A program made the position numbers and the translations under genes. The notes under the pieces were generated by a model. That model worked only from the letters and a program-made list of their open reading frames with translations. It ran no database searches and had not been told where the DNA came from. Positions 1 through 8,816 of a DNA stretch of 64,000 nt are shown one piece after another (within the stretch, counting starts at the first letter, position 1; each line of letters opens with the position of its first letter). Source of the DNA: Methylotenera sp. (lineage in GTDB: Bacteria > Pseudomonadota > Gammaproteobacteria > Burkholderiales > Methylophilaceae). Location of the stretch: assembly GCF_030684185.1 (NCBI RefSeq), contig NZ_JAUXOY010000016.1, positions 124,001-188,000 of the forward strand, given 5' to 3'.

Positions 1-708
1 GATTTTGGATTGCGTAGGTTTGTCAAAATAAATCATCACATTTCTGCAAAAAATCACATCAAACTGATCATTTAATGACCACTGTTCATCCAGTAAATTT
101 AGCTGATCAAAAGTGATTAAACTGCGTAATTCGTTGCGTACACGCACTGAACCTTCATGTGCGCCTGTGCCCTTCTGAAAGAAACGTCTACGACGCTCGT
201 CTGACAATTTGCTTACTCTCTCATACGGATATACGCCTCGAGCAGCAGTTGCTAATACATTGGTGTCAATATCCGTTGCTATAATTTCAACTGGCGGCTT
301 CATGGTGCCAAACGCTTCGCAAGCTGTCATGGCGATGGTATAGGGCTCCTCACCGGTAGAAGCAGCAGAACACCAAATGCGTATAGGTTTTTTTAGATTA
401 ACAAGGTGCTCGGCAAGTATGGGAAAATGGTGTTCTTCACGAAAAAATGATGTGAGATTTGTAGTCAGCGCATTAGTGAATGCCTCCCACTCAACCGGGC
501 TATTCTCACTTTCAAGATTATCAAGATAAGTCTTGAATGAATCAAAGCCGACTGTACGCAAACGACGGCCAATACGGCTATAAACCATATCAGACTTTGC
601 TTCTGACAATGAAATACCTGCGTGTTGATAAATGAGTTTACGGACTCTGGAGAAATCATTTGGGGTGAAATCGAATTCACGTTCCTCCTGGCGTTTTTCT
701 GTTAGCAT
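1..708 (-). CDS. cheR: Chemotaxis protein methyltransferase CheR (3' part outside window)
   Basis: This is an S-adenosylmethionine-dependent glutamate methyltransferase that modifies chemoreceptors in the cytoplasm. I translated it directly from the minus strand. The 236 visible residues contain a CheR N-terminal helical region (about 1-75, with SRIGRRLR) and then the Rossmann methyltransferase core. Core motifs include TSFFRE, the SAM-binding stretch WCSAASTGEEPYT, ATDID, and VIFCRNVMIYF near the window edge. The gene continues beyond position 1, so the C-terminus is missing. The ATG at 706-708 directly follows in-frame stops, so the start is secure, although no strong ribosome binding site precedes it. 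No other chemotaxis gene is visible, so the partners probably lie outside the window. Recognition is strong. Confidence 0.93.
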   Translation of the reverse strand, partial: MLTEKRQEEREFDFTPNDFSRVRKLIYQHAGISLSEAKSDMVYSRIGRRLRTVGFDSFKTYLDNLESENSPVEWEAFTNALTTNLTSFFREEHHFPILAEHLVNLKKPIRIWCSAASTGEEPYTIAMTACEAFGTMKPPVEIIATDIDTNVLATAARGVYPYERVSKLSDERRRRFFQKGTGAHEGSVRVRNELRSLITFDQLNLLDEQWSLNDQFDVIFCRNVMIYFDKPTQSKI

Positions 709-862
709 CTTTTATCACCATATAATCGTAGAGACCACTTCGCTAGCGTCACAAAACGAATCCCATAAGGCTTTTAGCCCTACCGTGTTAATAATTCGAA
801 AATAGCTGTCTTCAGAAAACAGCAAAGCAATTCCAGCACTTAATACATAAGCTTTTTCTCAC

Positions 863-898
863 TAGGAAGTAGCGTGATATCTACCGCGTTACTTCCTA
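863..898. other. Stem-loop between cheR and fae
   Basis: Arms at 863-876 and 885-898 form a 14-bp stem with an 8-nt loop. As plus-strand RNA all 14 positions pair (two as G-U). As minus-strand RNA those two become A-C mismatches. No T-run follows on either strand, so it is not a textbook terminator. It lies just downstream of the fae stop codon and may end or stabilise that transcript. Its role is unknown. Confidence 0.4.
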
Positions 899-920
899 TG
901 CATATAATAGAAAATTGTCG

Positions 921-1490
921 CTAATCTGTTGCTCTTCTTTTTTTCGATTCAGCATCTTTAACTGCAAACGGATGTATCGACTCTTTATAAGTCTTAAGTA
1001 ATTCGGCAGCTTTTGGCTCGCGTGCAACCGCGCTTTTAATAGCCTGCTTAGTCGCTCTATAGTTCCATTCCTGCACCCTGTCATCCATGTCCGCTTTATG
1101 ACAAATGAACACACCTACGCAAATAAATACGTCATCGGCTTCCTCAACCGGAATGGTGCCATCAGCCACACAGTCCATCACTGCCATGGCAATGCCACGC
1201 TGAGCCGGACCAAACATTTGCGTAGACTGTTTACTATTTCTAATGGTTACTTTGTTGAACATCACAGTATTAGGCTTCACCATCATGTTTGGAGCGACGA
1301 TAGCCAGCAAGCCATTCACACCTTCTTTTTGGTCAGTTAAAGTGCGGCAAAATGCATCTTCAGCGGCACTGCCGCGCGGCCCCATAATAAGATCAATATG
1401 CGCTACGTTTTTCAAATCTAAACCACTACCATCTGGACGATCTTCAATTACTAATGCTTCACCAATTAAAACACGATCAATAACAGCCAT
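921..1490 (-). CDS. fae: Formaldehyde-activating enzyme (Fae) homologue
   Basis: Fae condenses formaldehyde with tetrahydromethanopterin to methylene-H4MPT in the cytoplasm, the first step of formaldehyde oxidation in many methylotrophs. The 189-aa protein has the Fae core: VAHIDLIMGPRGS with the catalytic histidine (His31 here; His17 in the classical enzyme), KPNTVMFNKVTI, MFGPAQRGIAMAVMD and ATKQAIKSAV. It differs from standard Fae (about 170 aa) by roughly 12 extra residues between GEALV and VAHIDL and by a basic tail (KKRRATD). This suggests a paralogue rather than the main copy. The start chosen is the ATG at 1488-1490, preceded by AGGAG at good spacing; an upstream in-frame ATG would add seven residues without such a site. 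No other H4MPT-pathway gene is visible. Family membership is certain; the role of this copy is not. Confidence 0.9.
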   Translation of the reverse strand: MAVIDRVLIGEALVIEDRPDGSGLDLKNVAHIDLIMGPRGSAAEDAFCRTLTDQKEGVNGLLAIVAPNMMVKPNTVMFNKVTIRNSKQSTQMFGPAQRGIAMAVMDCVADGTIPVEEADDVFICVGVFICHKADMDDRVQEWNYRATKQAIKSAVAREPKAAELLKTYKESIHPFAVKDAESKKRRATD

Positions 1491-2451
1491 TTTTATTCTC
1501 CTGAATATCAAAACTTACTGCTTATAGAATCAGCATCGCCAGTCAGCTTTGCTGTTGGTTTGCAAGATAAAAAGCATCTGCAATAAAATCATTATGCTCC
1601 AATTTGCAGTCTATTTTGATATAAAACCATCATATCTAATGTCAGTATCTGCAAAGGTATTGTCATCACTTTTTTGAAATTTCATCAATTGCAAAATTTT
1701 CAAAAACTACAGACATTTAATACTTATAACAGCACAACTAACGCTCCTTGTTTACATGTTGAATTATGTAGGCAGCGCAATCATTCGAATCTATTGAATA
1801 AACAGGTAAAAACCGTTTAAATCTCTGATGTCTGAAATCATATAGCCATGAACTTCAGGGTGGGAAAGAAACACTAAACTTGAAATGACTAGTAAAGCTT
1901 GTCCAAGCTCAATGAATAGTGTGTGCATCATATGACTAGCAAGGCCCATCAAATCGTCTTGACAAATGTGCCAATTTTTTTACGTGAATTTTTAAAATCA
2001 AAACATACCTTGAGTACTCACCGTGCATATAATCAATGTGGCGAATATCCCGCATGTCACAAGAATGGCATATATCGTTTTAATAAAGTAATCCATGAAC
2101 AACCTCCCAATATTGTTGGTAGTCAACTTAGCTTTTCACCAATTAAAAATTAGCGAATCACGTAAAAGTGTTATCGGCAATAAATATGAATACTTAAGTA
2201 TTTTTTAGATTTTTTAGGAAATGGTATATGAACATAGCGTTACCAATATATTTAACACCATACTTAGTATTCGACAGGGGTTTTAAGTCATCATTTAGGT
2301 ATTTGAAACATGTTCAAATTTGAAGGGAAGAGTAAAATCACTTTCAACATTTTCACTCCGCTGCAAATAACTTTAGTGAGATTACTTTGAGCGCACAAAA
2401 ACAAAAAAGGGGCAGTTCATATCTGCCCCTTCTTCTTACTTACTATTTTTC
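1491..2451. other. Long intergenic region between fae and argG
   Basis: No convincing gene is seen in these roughly 960 bases. It is AT-rich, with a short perfect palindrome at 2189-2202 and the argG terminator at its right end. One open frame (1923-2153, plus) starts with residues resembling the N-terminal helical part of tyrosine recombinases (FLREFL...TLSTHRAY). It lacks a ribosome binding site and any continuation, so I treat it as non-coding or a degraded fragment. The fae promoter must lie at the left end, but no clear consensus is visible. Confidence 0.5.
2399..2431 (-). terminator. Rho-independent terminator after argG
   Basis: A perfect 9-bp stem (arms 2407-2415 and 2423-2431, loop 7 nt) with a GC-rich core is followed, on the minus strand, by a T-rich tract interrupted by one G. 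It lies about 20 bases after the argG stop codon and closes the arginine gene cluster. Confidence 0.88.
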
Positions 2452-3702
2452 TTACTGCCTATTTTTCAAATTTGCCGCTATTCGCAGCCTTAAAGCATTA
2501 AGCTTAATAAATCCGCCTGCATCTTTTTGATCGTATGCACCTTTATCGTCTTCGAAAGTAGCAATCGTAGAATCGAACAATGAATTTGTCTTGCTATCAC
2601 GCCCCGTTACAATCACGTTGCCTTTGTACAACTTAACGCGCACCCAGCCGTTAACAACTGTTTGTGTATGGTCTATCAATGTTTGAATTGCGATACGTTC
2701 TGGACTCCACCAGTAACCGTTATAAATCATGCTGGCATAACGTGGCATTAAATCATCTTTTAAATGCGCCACTTCGCGGTCTAAAGTAATTGATTCAATC
2801 GCACGGTGTGCTTTGAGCATAATCGTGCCGCCCGGTGTTTCATAACAGCCACGTGATTTCATGCCCACGTAGCGATTTTCAACTAAATCCAACCTACCGA
2901 TACCATGCTTGCCACCGATTTTATTCAGATGAGCCAATAGCTCATGAGGCTTCATCGCCTCGCCATTCAAACTGACAGGGTCACCATTCACATATTCAAT
3001 ATCCAAATATTCCGCCGCATCAGGAGCCTTCTCCGGACTCACACTCCAACGCCACATCGATTCTTCAGCTTCTGCAGCCGGGTCTTCTAAATGACGGCCT
3101 TCATAAGAAATATGTAACAAGTTAGCGTCCATACTGTATGGGCTGCCACCTTGCTTATGTTTCATGTCCACAGGAATACCATGCGTTTCTGCATAGGCCA
3201 TAAGCTTTTCACGGCTTAATAAATCCCATTCACGCCATGGTGCAATAATATGAATATTTGGATTTAGCGCATAAGCACCCAGCTCAAAACGTACCTGGTC
3301 ATTACCTTTACCGGTTGCACCGTGTGAAATGGCATCTGCGTTAGTTTCACGTGCAATTTCAATTAAGCGTTTTGCGATTAAAGGGCGTGCAATTGAAGTG
3401 CCTAACAAGTACTCACCTTCATATACTGTATTTGCACGAAACATTGGAAATACAAAGTCACGCACGAACTCTTCACGCACATCATCGATATAAATATCTT
3501 GTTCTTTTACGCCGGCAGCTTTGGCTTTTGCACGCGCTGGCTCCAACTCTTCGCCCTGACCTAAATCAGCTGTAAATGTGACGATTTCACATTGATACTC
3601 ATCTTGCAGCCATTTTAAAATGACAGATGTATCTAAACCGCCTGAATAGGCTAATACAACCTTCTTAATTTCTTTTTTTCCGTTTTTATTTACAGTACTC
3701 AT
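2452..3702 (-). CDS. argG: Argininosuccinate synthase
   Basis: ArgG joins citrulline and aspartate with ATP to argininosuccinate, the seventh step of arginine biosynthesis, in the cytoplasm. The 416-aa protein has the type I (about 400 aa) architecture: the N-type ATP pyrophosphatase P-loop AYSGGLDTS near residues 18-26, TADLGQG, the substrate motif [15 protein letters not shown], and the conserved YETPGGTI region. It is the last gene of argD-argF-argG, starting only three bases after the argF stop, so co-transcription and translational coupling are likely. The lysine-rich N-terminus (KNGKKEIKK) precedes the conserved KVVLAYSGG start; the true start could be slightly shorter. Assignment is secure. 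Confidence 0.97.
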   Translation of the reverse strand: MSTVNKNGKKEIKKVVLAYSGGLDTSVILKWLQDEYQCEIVTFTADLGQGEELEPARAKAKAAGVKEQDIYIDDVREEFVRDFVFPMFRANTVYEGEYLLGTSIARPLIAKRLIEIARETNADAISHGATGKGNDQVRFELGAYALNPNIHIIAPWREWDLLSREKLMAYAETHGIPVDMKHKQGGSPYSMDANLLHISYEGRHLEDPAAEAEESMWRWSVSPEKAPDAAEYLDIEYVNGDPVSLNGEAMKPHELLAHLNKIGGKHGIGRLDLVENRYVGMKSRGCYETPGGTIMLKAHRAIESITLDREVAHLKDDLMPRYASMIYNGYWWSPERIAIQTLIDHTQTVVNGWVRVKLYKGNVIVTGRDSKTNSLFDSTIATFEDDKGAYDQKDAGGFIKLNALRLRIAANLKNRQ

Positions 3703-3705
3703 TGC

Positions 3706-4620
3706 TTAAATTTTTCCTAATAATAAATATTCCATTAATGCTTTTTGAACATGCAATCGGTTTTCAGCTTCATCCCACACCACAGATTGCCCGCCATCTA
3801 TAACCTCTGCAGCCACTTCCTCTCCACGGTGTGCGGGTAAGCAGTGCATGAATAGCGCATCTTTTGCCGCAACACGCATCATGTCGGCATCCACTTGCCA
3901 ATCAGCAAAATCGCGCAAACGCTCTTCATTCTCAGCCTCAAAACCCATGCTGGTCCATACGTCCGTGGTCACTAAATCCGCACCCTTTGCGGCCTCCATG
4001 GGATCAGCGAACTCTTCATAATGATCATGGCCATACAGATTGGCGCGTTCAGCTTCAACCTCGTAGCCTGGCGGGGTAGAAACATGTACATTAAAATCAA
4101 GTACCTCTGCCGCTTGTAGCCATGTGTTGCACACATTGTTACTATCACCAATCCATGCCACCGTTTTGCCCTGAATCGAACCGCGATGTTCGATGAACGT
4201 AAATATATCCGCCAAAATCTGGCATGGATGATATTCATTCGTTAAGCCATTAATGACAGGGACTCGAGAATTAGCCGCAAATCGCTCGATAATTTCTTGC
4301 TCGTAGGTACGAATCATCACGACATCACTCATACGTGAAATGACTTGTGCCGCATCCTCTACAGGTTCACCCCGGCCTAATTGTGAATCACGCGTATTCA
4401 AATAGATGGCAGAGCCGCCAAGCTGCTGCATGCCAGCCTCAAACGAAAGTCTGGTGCGAGTACTGGCTTTTTCAAAAATCATCACCAATGTGCGGTCTTG
4501 CAACGGCCAATATTGTTGATAAGCCTTGAACTGACTTTTAATTAATCGCGTACGTTCAAACACATATTCGAGTTCGTCACGATTTAAATCATTGAATTGT
4601 AAAAAATGTTTTATTGCCAT
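3706..4620 (-). CDS. argF: Ornithine carbamoyltransferase
   Basis: ArgF transfers the carbamoyl group from carbamoyl phosphate to ornithine, giving citrulline; it acts as a cytoplasmic trimer. The 304-aa protein carries the carbamoyl-phosphate motif STRTR (residues 53-57), HPCQ (131-134) and the ornithine-site HCLP (259-262). This combination separates it from aspartate carbamoyltransferase. Length matches the anabolic family. It lies between argD (111 bases upstream) and argG (3 bases downstream) on the same strand. Assignment is secure. Confidence 0.97.
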   Translation of the reverse strand: MAIKHFLQFNDLNRDELEYVFERTRLIKSQFKAYQQYWPLQDRTLVMIFEKASTRTRLSFEAGMQQLGGSAIYLNTRDSQLGRGEPVEDAAQVISRMSDVVMIRTYEQEIIERFAANSRVPVINGLTNEYHPCQILADIFTFIEHRGSIQGKTVAWIGDSNNVCNTWLQAAEVLDFNVHVSTPPGYEVEAERANLYGHDHYEEFADPMEAAKGADLVTTDVWTSMGFEAENEERLRDFADWQVDADMMRVAAKDALFMHCLPAHRGEEVAAEVIDGGQSVVWDEAENRLHVQKALMEYLLLGKI

Positions 4621-4731
4621 AATGTTTACCGCACTGGTTTTTATTGCTTTAGATTTCTAAGCTTCAATTTTAATCAAATTACCTAACTTGCCTTATGCTA
4701 ATTATTGTACTGCCATTTATCGGCAATATAA

Positions 4732-5913
4732 CTAGTTGTTTAAGAAAGTCTTAATCAGCGCAGCTAATCGGCGAACCAACTCATTCGCTTCAGCCTCATT
4801 CATGATTAATGGCGGCAACAAACGCACCACTTTATCCGCTGTTACATTAATCAACAGTTTTGCTTCCAGAGCCATTTTCACCAAATCACCACATGGTCTA
4901 TCCAGCTCAATCCCTATCATTAATCCTGCATTACGAATGACCGTTACGCCTTTAATATCTTTAAACTCAGCTTCAAAACCTGCACGGATCAGATTGCCTA
5001 TTTTTTCGGAATTTTCGCGCAAACCTTCTTCTTCAATAATGCACAAAGTTGCTAAACCAGCCGCAGTAGCTAATGGATTGCCGCCAAAAGTTGAGCCATG
5101 CTTACCATAGGTAAACACCTCCGCTGCTTTACCACTGGCTACACAAGCCCCAATCGGCACACCTGAACCTAAACCTTTGGCTAAAGTCATGACATCCGGC
5201 TTGATGCTGGTATGCTGAAATGCGAACCAGGTACCAGTGCGGCCAATACCTGTTTGGACTTCATCTAGCATTAGCAGCCAGCCATTTGCATCGCAAATTT
5301 CGCGCAAAGTTTCCAAGTAAGCACCTGCGTCTTTGGGAATGTTAATGCCACCTTCGCCTTGTACTGGCTCGACCAGAATGGCGACAACATTAGAGTTGCG
5401 TGAAGCCACTTGTTTAACAGCTTCAATATCGTCAAATGGAACGCGGATAAATCCACTCACTAGCGGCTCAAAGCCTGCTTGCACCTTACGGTTTCCCGTA
5501 GCTGAAAGCGTTGCCATGGTTCGGCCATGAAATGACTTATCCATCACAATGATTTCAGGTGTTTTTATGCCTTTATTATGTCCATAAAGGCGTGCCAGCT
5601 TAATTGCAGCTTCGTTAGCTTCACAACCAGAATTGCAAAAAAACACTTTATCCATGCCTGAAATTTCGCACAACTTATCCGCCAAAGCAGCTTGCTCAGC
5701 AATGTTATAAATATTAGAAACATGGATGAGCTTGGCAGCTTGCTCGCTTATGACTTTCACCAGCTTCGGGTGCGCATGACCCAAGCCATTCACAGCCACA
5801 CCTGCAAGTGCATCTAAATATTTTTCACCTTTGTCGTCCCACAGCCAAATTCCCTCGCCTTTTGCAAAAGTAACTGGTTGGCGCATATAAGTATTCATTA
5901 AGTGATTTGACAT
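4732..5913 (-). CDS. argD: Acetylornithine aminotransferase
   Basis: This PLP-dependent class III aminotransferase converts N-acetylglutamate semialdehyde to N-acetylornithine and may also act as succinyldiaminopimelate aminotransferase in lysine synthesis; dapD is elsewhere in this window. The 393-aa sequence shows SGCEANEAAIKLAR, the SFHGRT motif, MLDEVQTGIGRTG with the cofactor aspartate near 217, and the PLP lysine at 246 in LAKGLGSG. It is the first gene of argD-argF-argG. The longest start is used; in-frame ATG codons at residues 6 and 10 are alternatives. Confidence 0.95.
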   Translation of the reverse strand: MSNHLMNTYMRQPVTFAKGEGIWLWDDKGEKYLDALAGVAVNGLGHAHPKLVKVISEQAAKLIHVSNIYNIAEQAALADKLCEISGMDKVFFCNSGCEANEAAIKLARLYGHNKGIKTPEIIVMDKSFHGRTMATLSATGNRKVQAGFEPLVSGFIRVPFDDIEAVKQVASRNSNVVAILVEPVQGEGGINIPKDAGAYLETLREICDANGWLLMLDEVQTGIGRTGTWFAFQHTSIKPDVMTLAKGLGSGVPIGACVASGKAAEVFTYGKHGSTFGGNPLATAAGLATLCIIEEEGLRENSEKIGNLIRAGFEAEFKDIKGVTVIRNAGLMIGIELDRPCGDLVKMALEAKLLINVTADKVVRLLPPLIMNEAEANELVRRLAALIKTFLNN

Positions 5914-5966
5914 AGAGGTTTACTGTGTATTTTTATGTGGAATTTAAAATTAAGCTTATCCTTGCG

Positions 5967-5995
5967 AGAGTAGCCGAAAACCTTGGTATTGGCAA
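5967..5995 (-). promoter_or_regulatory. Candidate sigma-70 promoter of argD-argF-argG
   Basis: On the minus strand a -35-like TTGCCA (5995-5990) is separated by 17 bases from a -10-like TACTCT (5972-5967), about 50 bases upstream of the argD start. The position fits, but both boxes are imperfect. No clear ArgR palindrome was found nearby. Confidence 0.35.
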
Positions 5996-6115
5996 GTTTT
6001 AGCAAGTAAAACTAGGCTGCTAATACCAATAAATATTACAATTATCACTTGAAAAAAATGGGAATTTAAGCAAAAATCGCCTCCCATTTAAATTTTTATA
6101 TGCCTCGCGTTATTT

Positions 6116-7222
6116 ATGGCTGCCAAGCCCTCACTTCCCCTTCAACACACACCACAAGCACAGTTACCTCCTGCCTGGTATGTCGACCCAAACATTTATA
6201 CGTTAGAAGAATTGCATTTATTTCCTCAAGCGTCTCATTACCTTGGTCATGCTTTGATGGTGCCTAATATAGGCGATTATCATGTATTAGACTGGACAGG
6301 TAGTGCAAAAAGCCTAATTCATCAACAAGATGGAATAAGCGCGATAAGTAATGTATGCAGACATAGGCAAGCCATTATGCTTAAAGGTAGAGGACACACC
6401 AAAAATATTGCATGCCCCTTACATCGCTGGACTTACGATCTTGAAGGCAAGTTATTAGGTGCACCGCATTTTGATAAAAACCCCTGCTTACACTTACAAC
6501 AAAAATCTCTGCAAAACTGGCAGGGATTACTGTTTGATAGTAAACGCAACATCGCACAAGATTTAGTCAACGTTGGATGTAAACATGACTTTAATTTTAC
6601 CGACTATATGCTTGATCGCATAATGGTTGAAGAATACAACTTCAATTGGAAAACCTTTATTGAGGTCTATTTAGAAGACTATCACGTAGGTCCTTTCCAT
6701 CCCGGGCTCAATCAGTTTGTAGATTGCAATGCGCTAAACTGGGAATTCGGTGCTGAATATAGCGTGCAAACAGTAGGCTTTAAGCAATCTCTAACTAAAT
6801 CCGGCTCACCTGCATATCAACAATGGCAACAACAAGTCGCAAAGTATCATGCGGGAAATACGCCAAAATATGGTGCGATTTGGATGGTCTATTACCCGTT
6901 TCTGATGATTGAATGGTACCCTCACGTATTAGTAGTATCACATATCATTCCACGCGGTGTAGATGCATGTAGCAATGTGGTTGAATTTTACTACCCTGAA
7001 GACATCGTTCTGTTTGAGCGAGAATACGCCAGAGCACAACAAATTGCATACAATGAAACGGCAGAGGAAGATAATGAAATCTGTCAGCGCATGCACGATG
7101 GTCGACGCGCTTTATTCACGCAAGGCATTGATGAACGCGGCCCTTACCAACACCCAATGGAGTCTGGTCTTGAACACTTTCACCTATGGTATCGTAACCA
7201 ACTTGAACAATACCTTGGTTAA
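6116..7222 (+). CDS. Rieske non-heme iron oxygenase, alpha-subunit type
   Basis: This is a ring-hydroxylating-type oxygenase catalytic subunit: a Rieske [2Fe-2S] domain passes electrons to a mononuclear iron that activates O2. In the 368-aa protein the Rieske ligands are C81-x-H83 and C100-x2-H103. The mononuclear-iron motif follows at D188, H190 and H195 (LEDYHVGPFH). Length is typical of single-component alpha subunits. No reductase, ferredoxin or beta subunit lies beside it, so electron donor and substrate cannot be deduced. It is followed after 9 bases by an EamA permease gene on the same strand, which may be co-transcribed. Relatives include choline- or carnitine-type monooxygenases and uncharacterised proteins. 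Confidence 0.85.
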   Translation: MAAKPSLPLQHTPQAQLPPAWYVDPNIYTLEELHLFPQASHYLGHALMVPNIGDYHVLDWTGSAKSLIHQQDGISAISNVCRHRQAIMLKGRGHTKNIACPLHRWTYDLEGKLLGAPHFDKNPCLHLQQKSLQNWQGLLFDSKRNIAQDLVNVGCKHDFNFTDYMLDRIMVEEYNFNWKTFIEVYLEDYHVGPFHPGLNQFVDCNALNWEFGAEYSVQTVGFKQSLTKSGSPAYQQWQQQVAKYHAGNTPKYGAIWMVYYPFLMIEWYPHVLVVSHIIPRGVDACSNVVEFYYPEDIVLFEREYARAQQIAYNETAEEDNEICQRMHDGRRALFTQGIDERGPYQHPMESGLEHFHLWYRNQLEQYLG

Positions 7223-7231
7223 ACATTCATT

Positions 7232-8110
7232 TTGAAGCTTTCGAACTTACCACCACTCAACCCAAAACTTCCTAATTTAGGTAGTTTATGGATGTTAGTT
7301 GCCGCCCTGGGTTTTGCCATCATGGGCGCCTTAGTTAAAGTTGGCGCTCAAAAGTTTAGTGGTGGCGAGCTTGTTTTTTACCGCTCAATATTTGGGTTGT
7401 TGGTCATATGGCTCTATATTGCAGCAAATAAATTACCATTAGCCACGCCTGTTATGTACAAGCAAATGTCGCGTGCGCTGGTTGGGTTCGCCTCCCTTGT
7501 TCTTTTTTTCTATGCAATTGCACATTTACCTCTAGCTACGGCAATTACACTTAACTATACATCACCTTTATTTTTGGCTGTTTTCACACCTTTTTTGCTC
7601 CATGAAAAACCTAAAAAAACCTTATTCATTAGCCTGATTATTGGTTTTTTCGGCGTTAGCCTGTTACTTAAACCCAGTTTTAATAGTGCTGACTGGCTGG
7701 CTGGCAGCCTAGGTTTACTCTCTGGCGTCGGGGCTGCTTTGGCTTATGTCCATGTAAAACAATTAGGCAAAGCCAATGAACCAGACTGGCGCACGGTGTT
7801 CTATTTCACTCTTATCTCTACGATAGGTGCTGGCTTGTGGATGCTTTTTGCCAGTTTTCATCAAGTTGAATGGCAGGATTTACCTGTTTTATTAGGTCTA
7901 GGGCTATCTGCCACCATTGCACAATTAGCGATGACGCGCGCCTACCGGACTGGCAATACGCTTGTTGTGGCTAGTTTAGCGTATGTCACAGTCTTGCTGG
8001 CAAGCTTATTCGGGGTTATATGGTGGCAAGAGCACTTGAGCTTTGATGCGTGGATTGCAATCGCTTTAATTATTCTGAGTGGTGTAATTAGCATCCGCGC
8101 CACACCATGA
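7232..8110 (+). CDS. EamA/RhaT-family drug/metabolite transporter (DMT) permease
   Basis: This is an inner-membrane permease with two EamA repeats and about ten hydrophobic helices across 292 residues; the duplicated pattern is visible (first repeat about 20-150, second about 160-288). Members export or import metabolites such as amino acids or nucleotides, and the substrate here cannot be told. The chosen start is a TTG with no good ribosome binding site. An in-frame ATG at 7292 (LWMLVAA), just before the first helix, is an equally plausible start. It probably shares a transcript with the Rieske oxygenase gene and converges on the response regulator gene 30 bases downstream. Confidence 0.85.
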   Translation: MKLSNLPPLNPKLPNLGSLWMLVAALGFAIMGALVKVGAQKFSGGELVFYRSIFGLLVIWLYIAANKLPLATPVMYKQMSRALVGFASLVLFFYAIAHLPLATAITLNYTSPLFLAVFTPFLLHEKPKKTLFISLIIGFFGVSLLLKPSFNSADWLAGSLGLLSGVGAALAYVHVKQLGKANEPDWRTVFYFTLISTIGAGLWMLFASFHQVEWQDLPVLLGLGLSATIAQLAMTRAYRTGNTLVVASLAYVTVLLASLFGVIWWQEHLSFDAWIAIALIILSGVISIRATP

Positions 8111-8140
8111 ATAATGGCGGCATATATTAAGCTACATCAA

Positions 8141-8779
8141 TTAGGCATCCAGCAATCCGCTACGCATCGCAATCAGCGCGATTTCAGCGGAATTATTTGC
8201 ATTGAGTTTTTGTTTGATATTGTAAAGATGCGTGCCTACAGTACGCGGACTTAAAAACAAAGTTTCAGCAATTTCATTAGTTGTTTTACCTTTTGCCAGT
8301 GCCATAAATACTTCAAATTCGCGCGGGGAAAGCACATCTACGGGGTTTTGGTCACCCGACAACTGCTGTATTGCCATTTGTTGCGCAACACTAGCCTCTA
8401 AGTATTTTTTTCCTGTCGCCACGACACGAATCGCTTTAATCATTTCTTCTGCCGCACTGCGCTTGGTTAAATAACCCATTGCGCCTGCGTTTAATACACG
8501 TTTGGGATGTACTGAATCTTCATGCGCTGACAGCACCAAAATTTTAGCCGAACTGTCTTTAGCCAAAATGCGTTCAATTGCTTCTAATCCGCCAATACCT
8601 GGCATAGTAATGTCCATCACTACCACGTGCGGCCTGTGTTCCATAAATCGCTGAATAGCTTGCTCGCCACTTTCAGCCTCGGCAACCACTTTAATATCTG
8701 CATCCGACTCTAGCAGCATTTTGAATCCCATGCGGACTACCGCGTGGTCATCCACCAGCATCACGTTTATTAAACTCAT
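8141..8779 (-). CDS. NarL/FixJ-family response regulator (MoxX/MxaX-like)
   Basis: This is a DNA-binding two-component regulator of 212 aa. An N-terminal receiver domain (about 3-120) has acidic residues at 10-11 (VDDH), the phospho-acceptor Asp56 (VVVMDITMPG) and a conserved lysine (LTKRSA). A LuxR-type helix-turn-helix follows (about 145-205: LSPREFEVF, IAETLFLSPRTVGTHLYNI). It lies 37 bases downstream of the histidine kinase gene on the same strand and is surely its partner. In methylotrophs, pairs of this architecture (MoxYX/MxaYX) control methanol oxidation genes; that role here is inference, since no methanol dehydrogenase gene is visible. Confidence 0.9.
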   Translation of the reverse strand: MSLINVMLVDDHAVVRMGFKMLLESDADIKVVAEAESGEQAIQRFMEHRPHVVVMDITMPGIGGLEAIERILAKDSSAKILVLSAHEDSVHPKRVLNAGAMGYLTKRSAAEEMIKAIRVVATGKKYLEASVAQQMAIQQLSGDQNPVDVLSPREFEVFMALAKGKTTNEIAETLFLSPRTVGTHLYNIKQKLNANNSAEIALIAMRSGLLDA

Positions 8780-8816
8780 TATATTGTGTCCATTGTCAAA
8801 ATTTAAGCGCGTAAAT

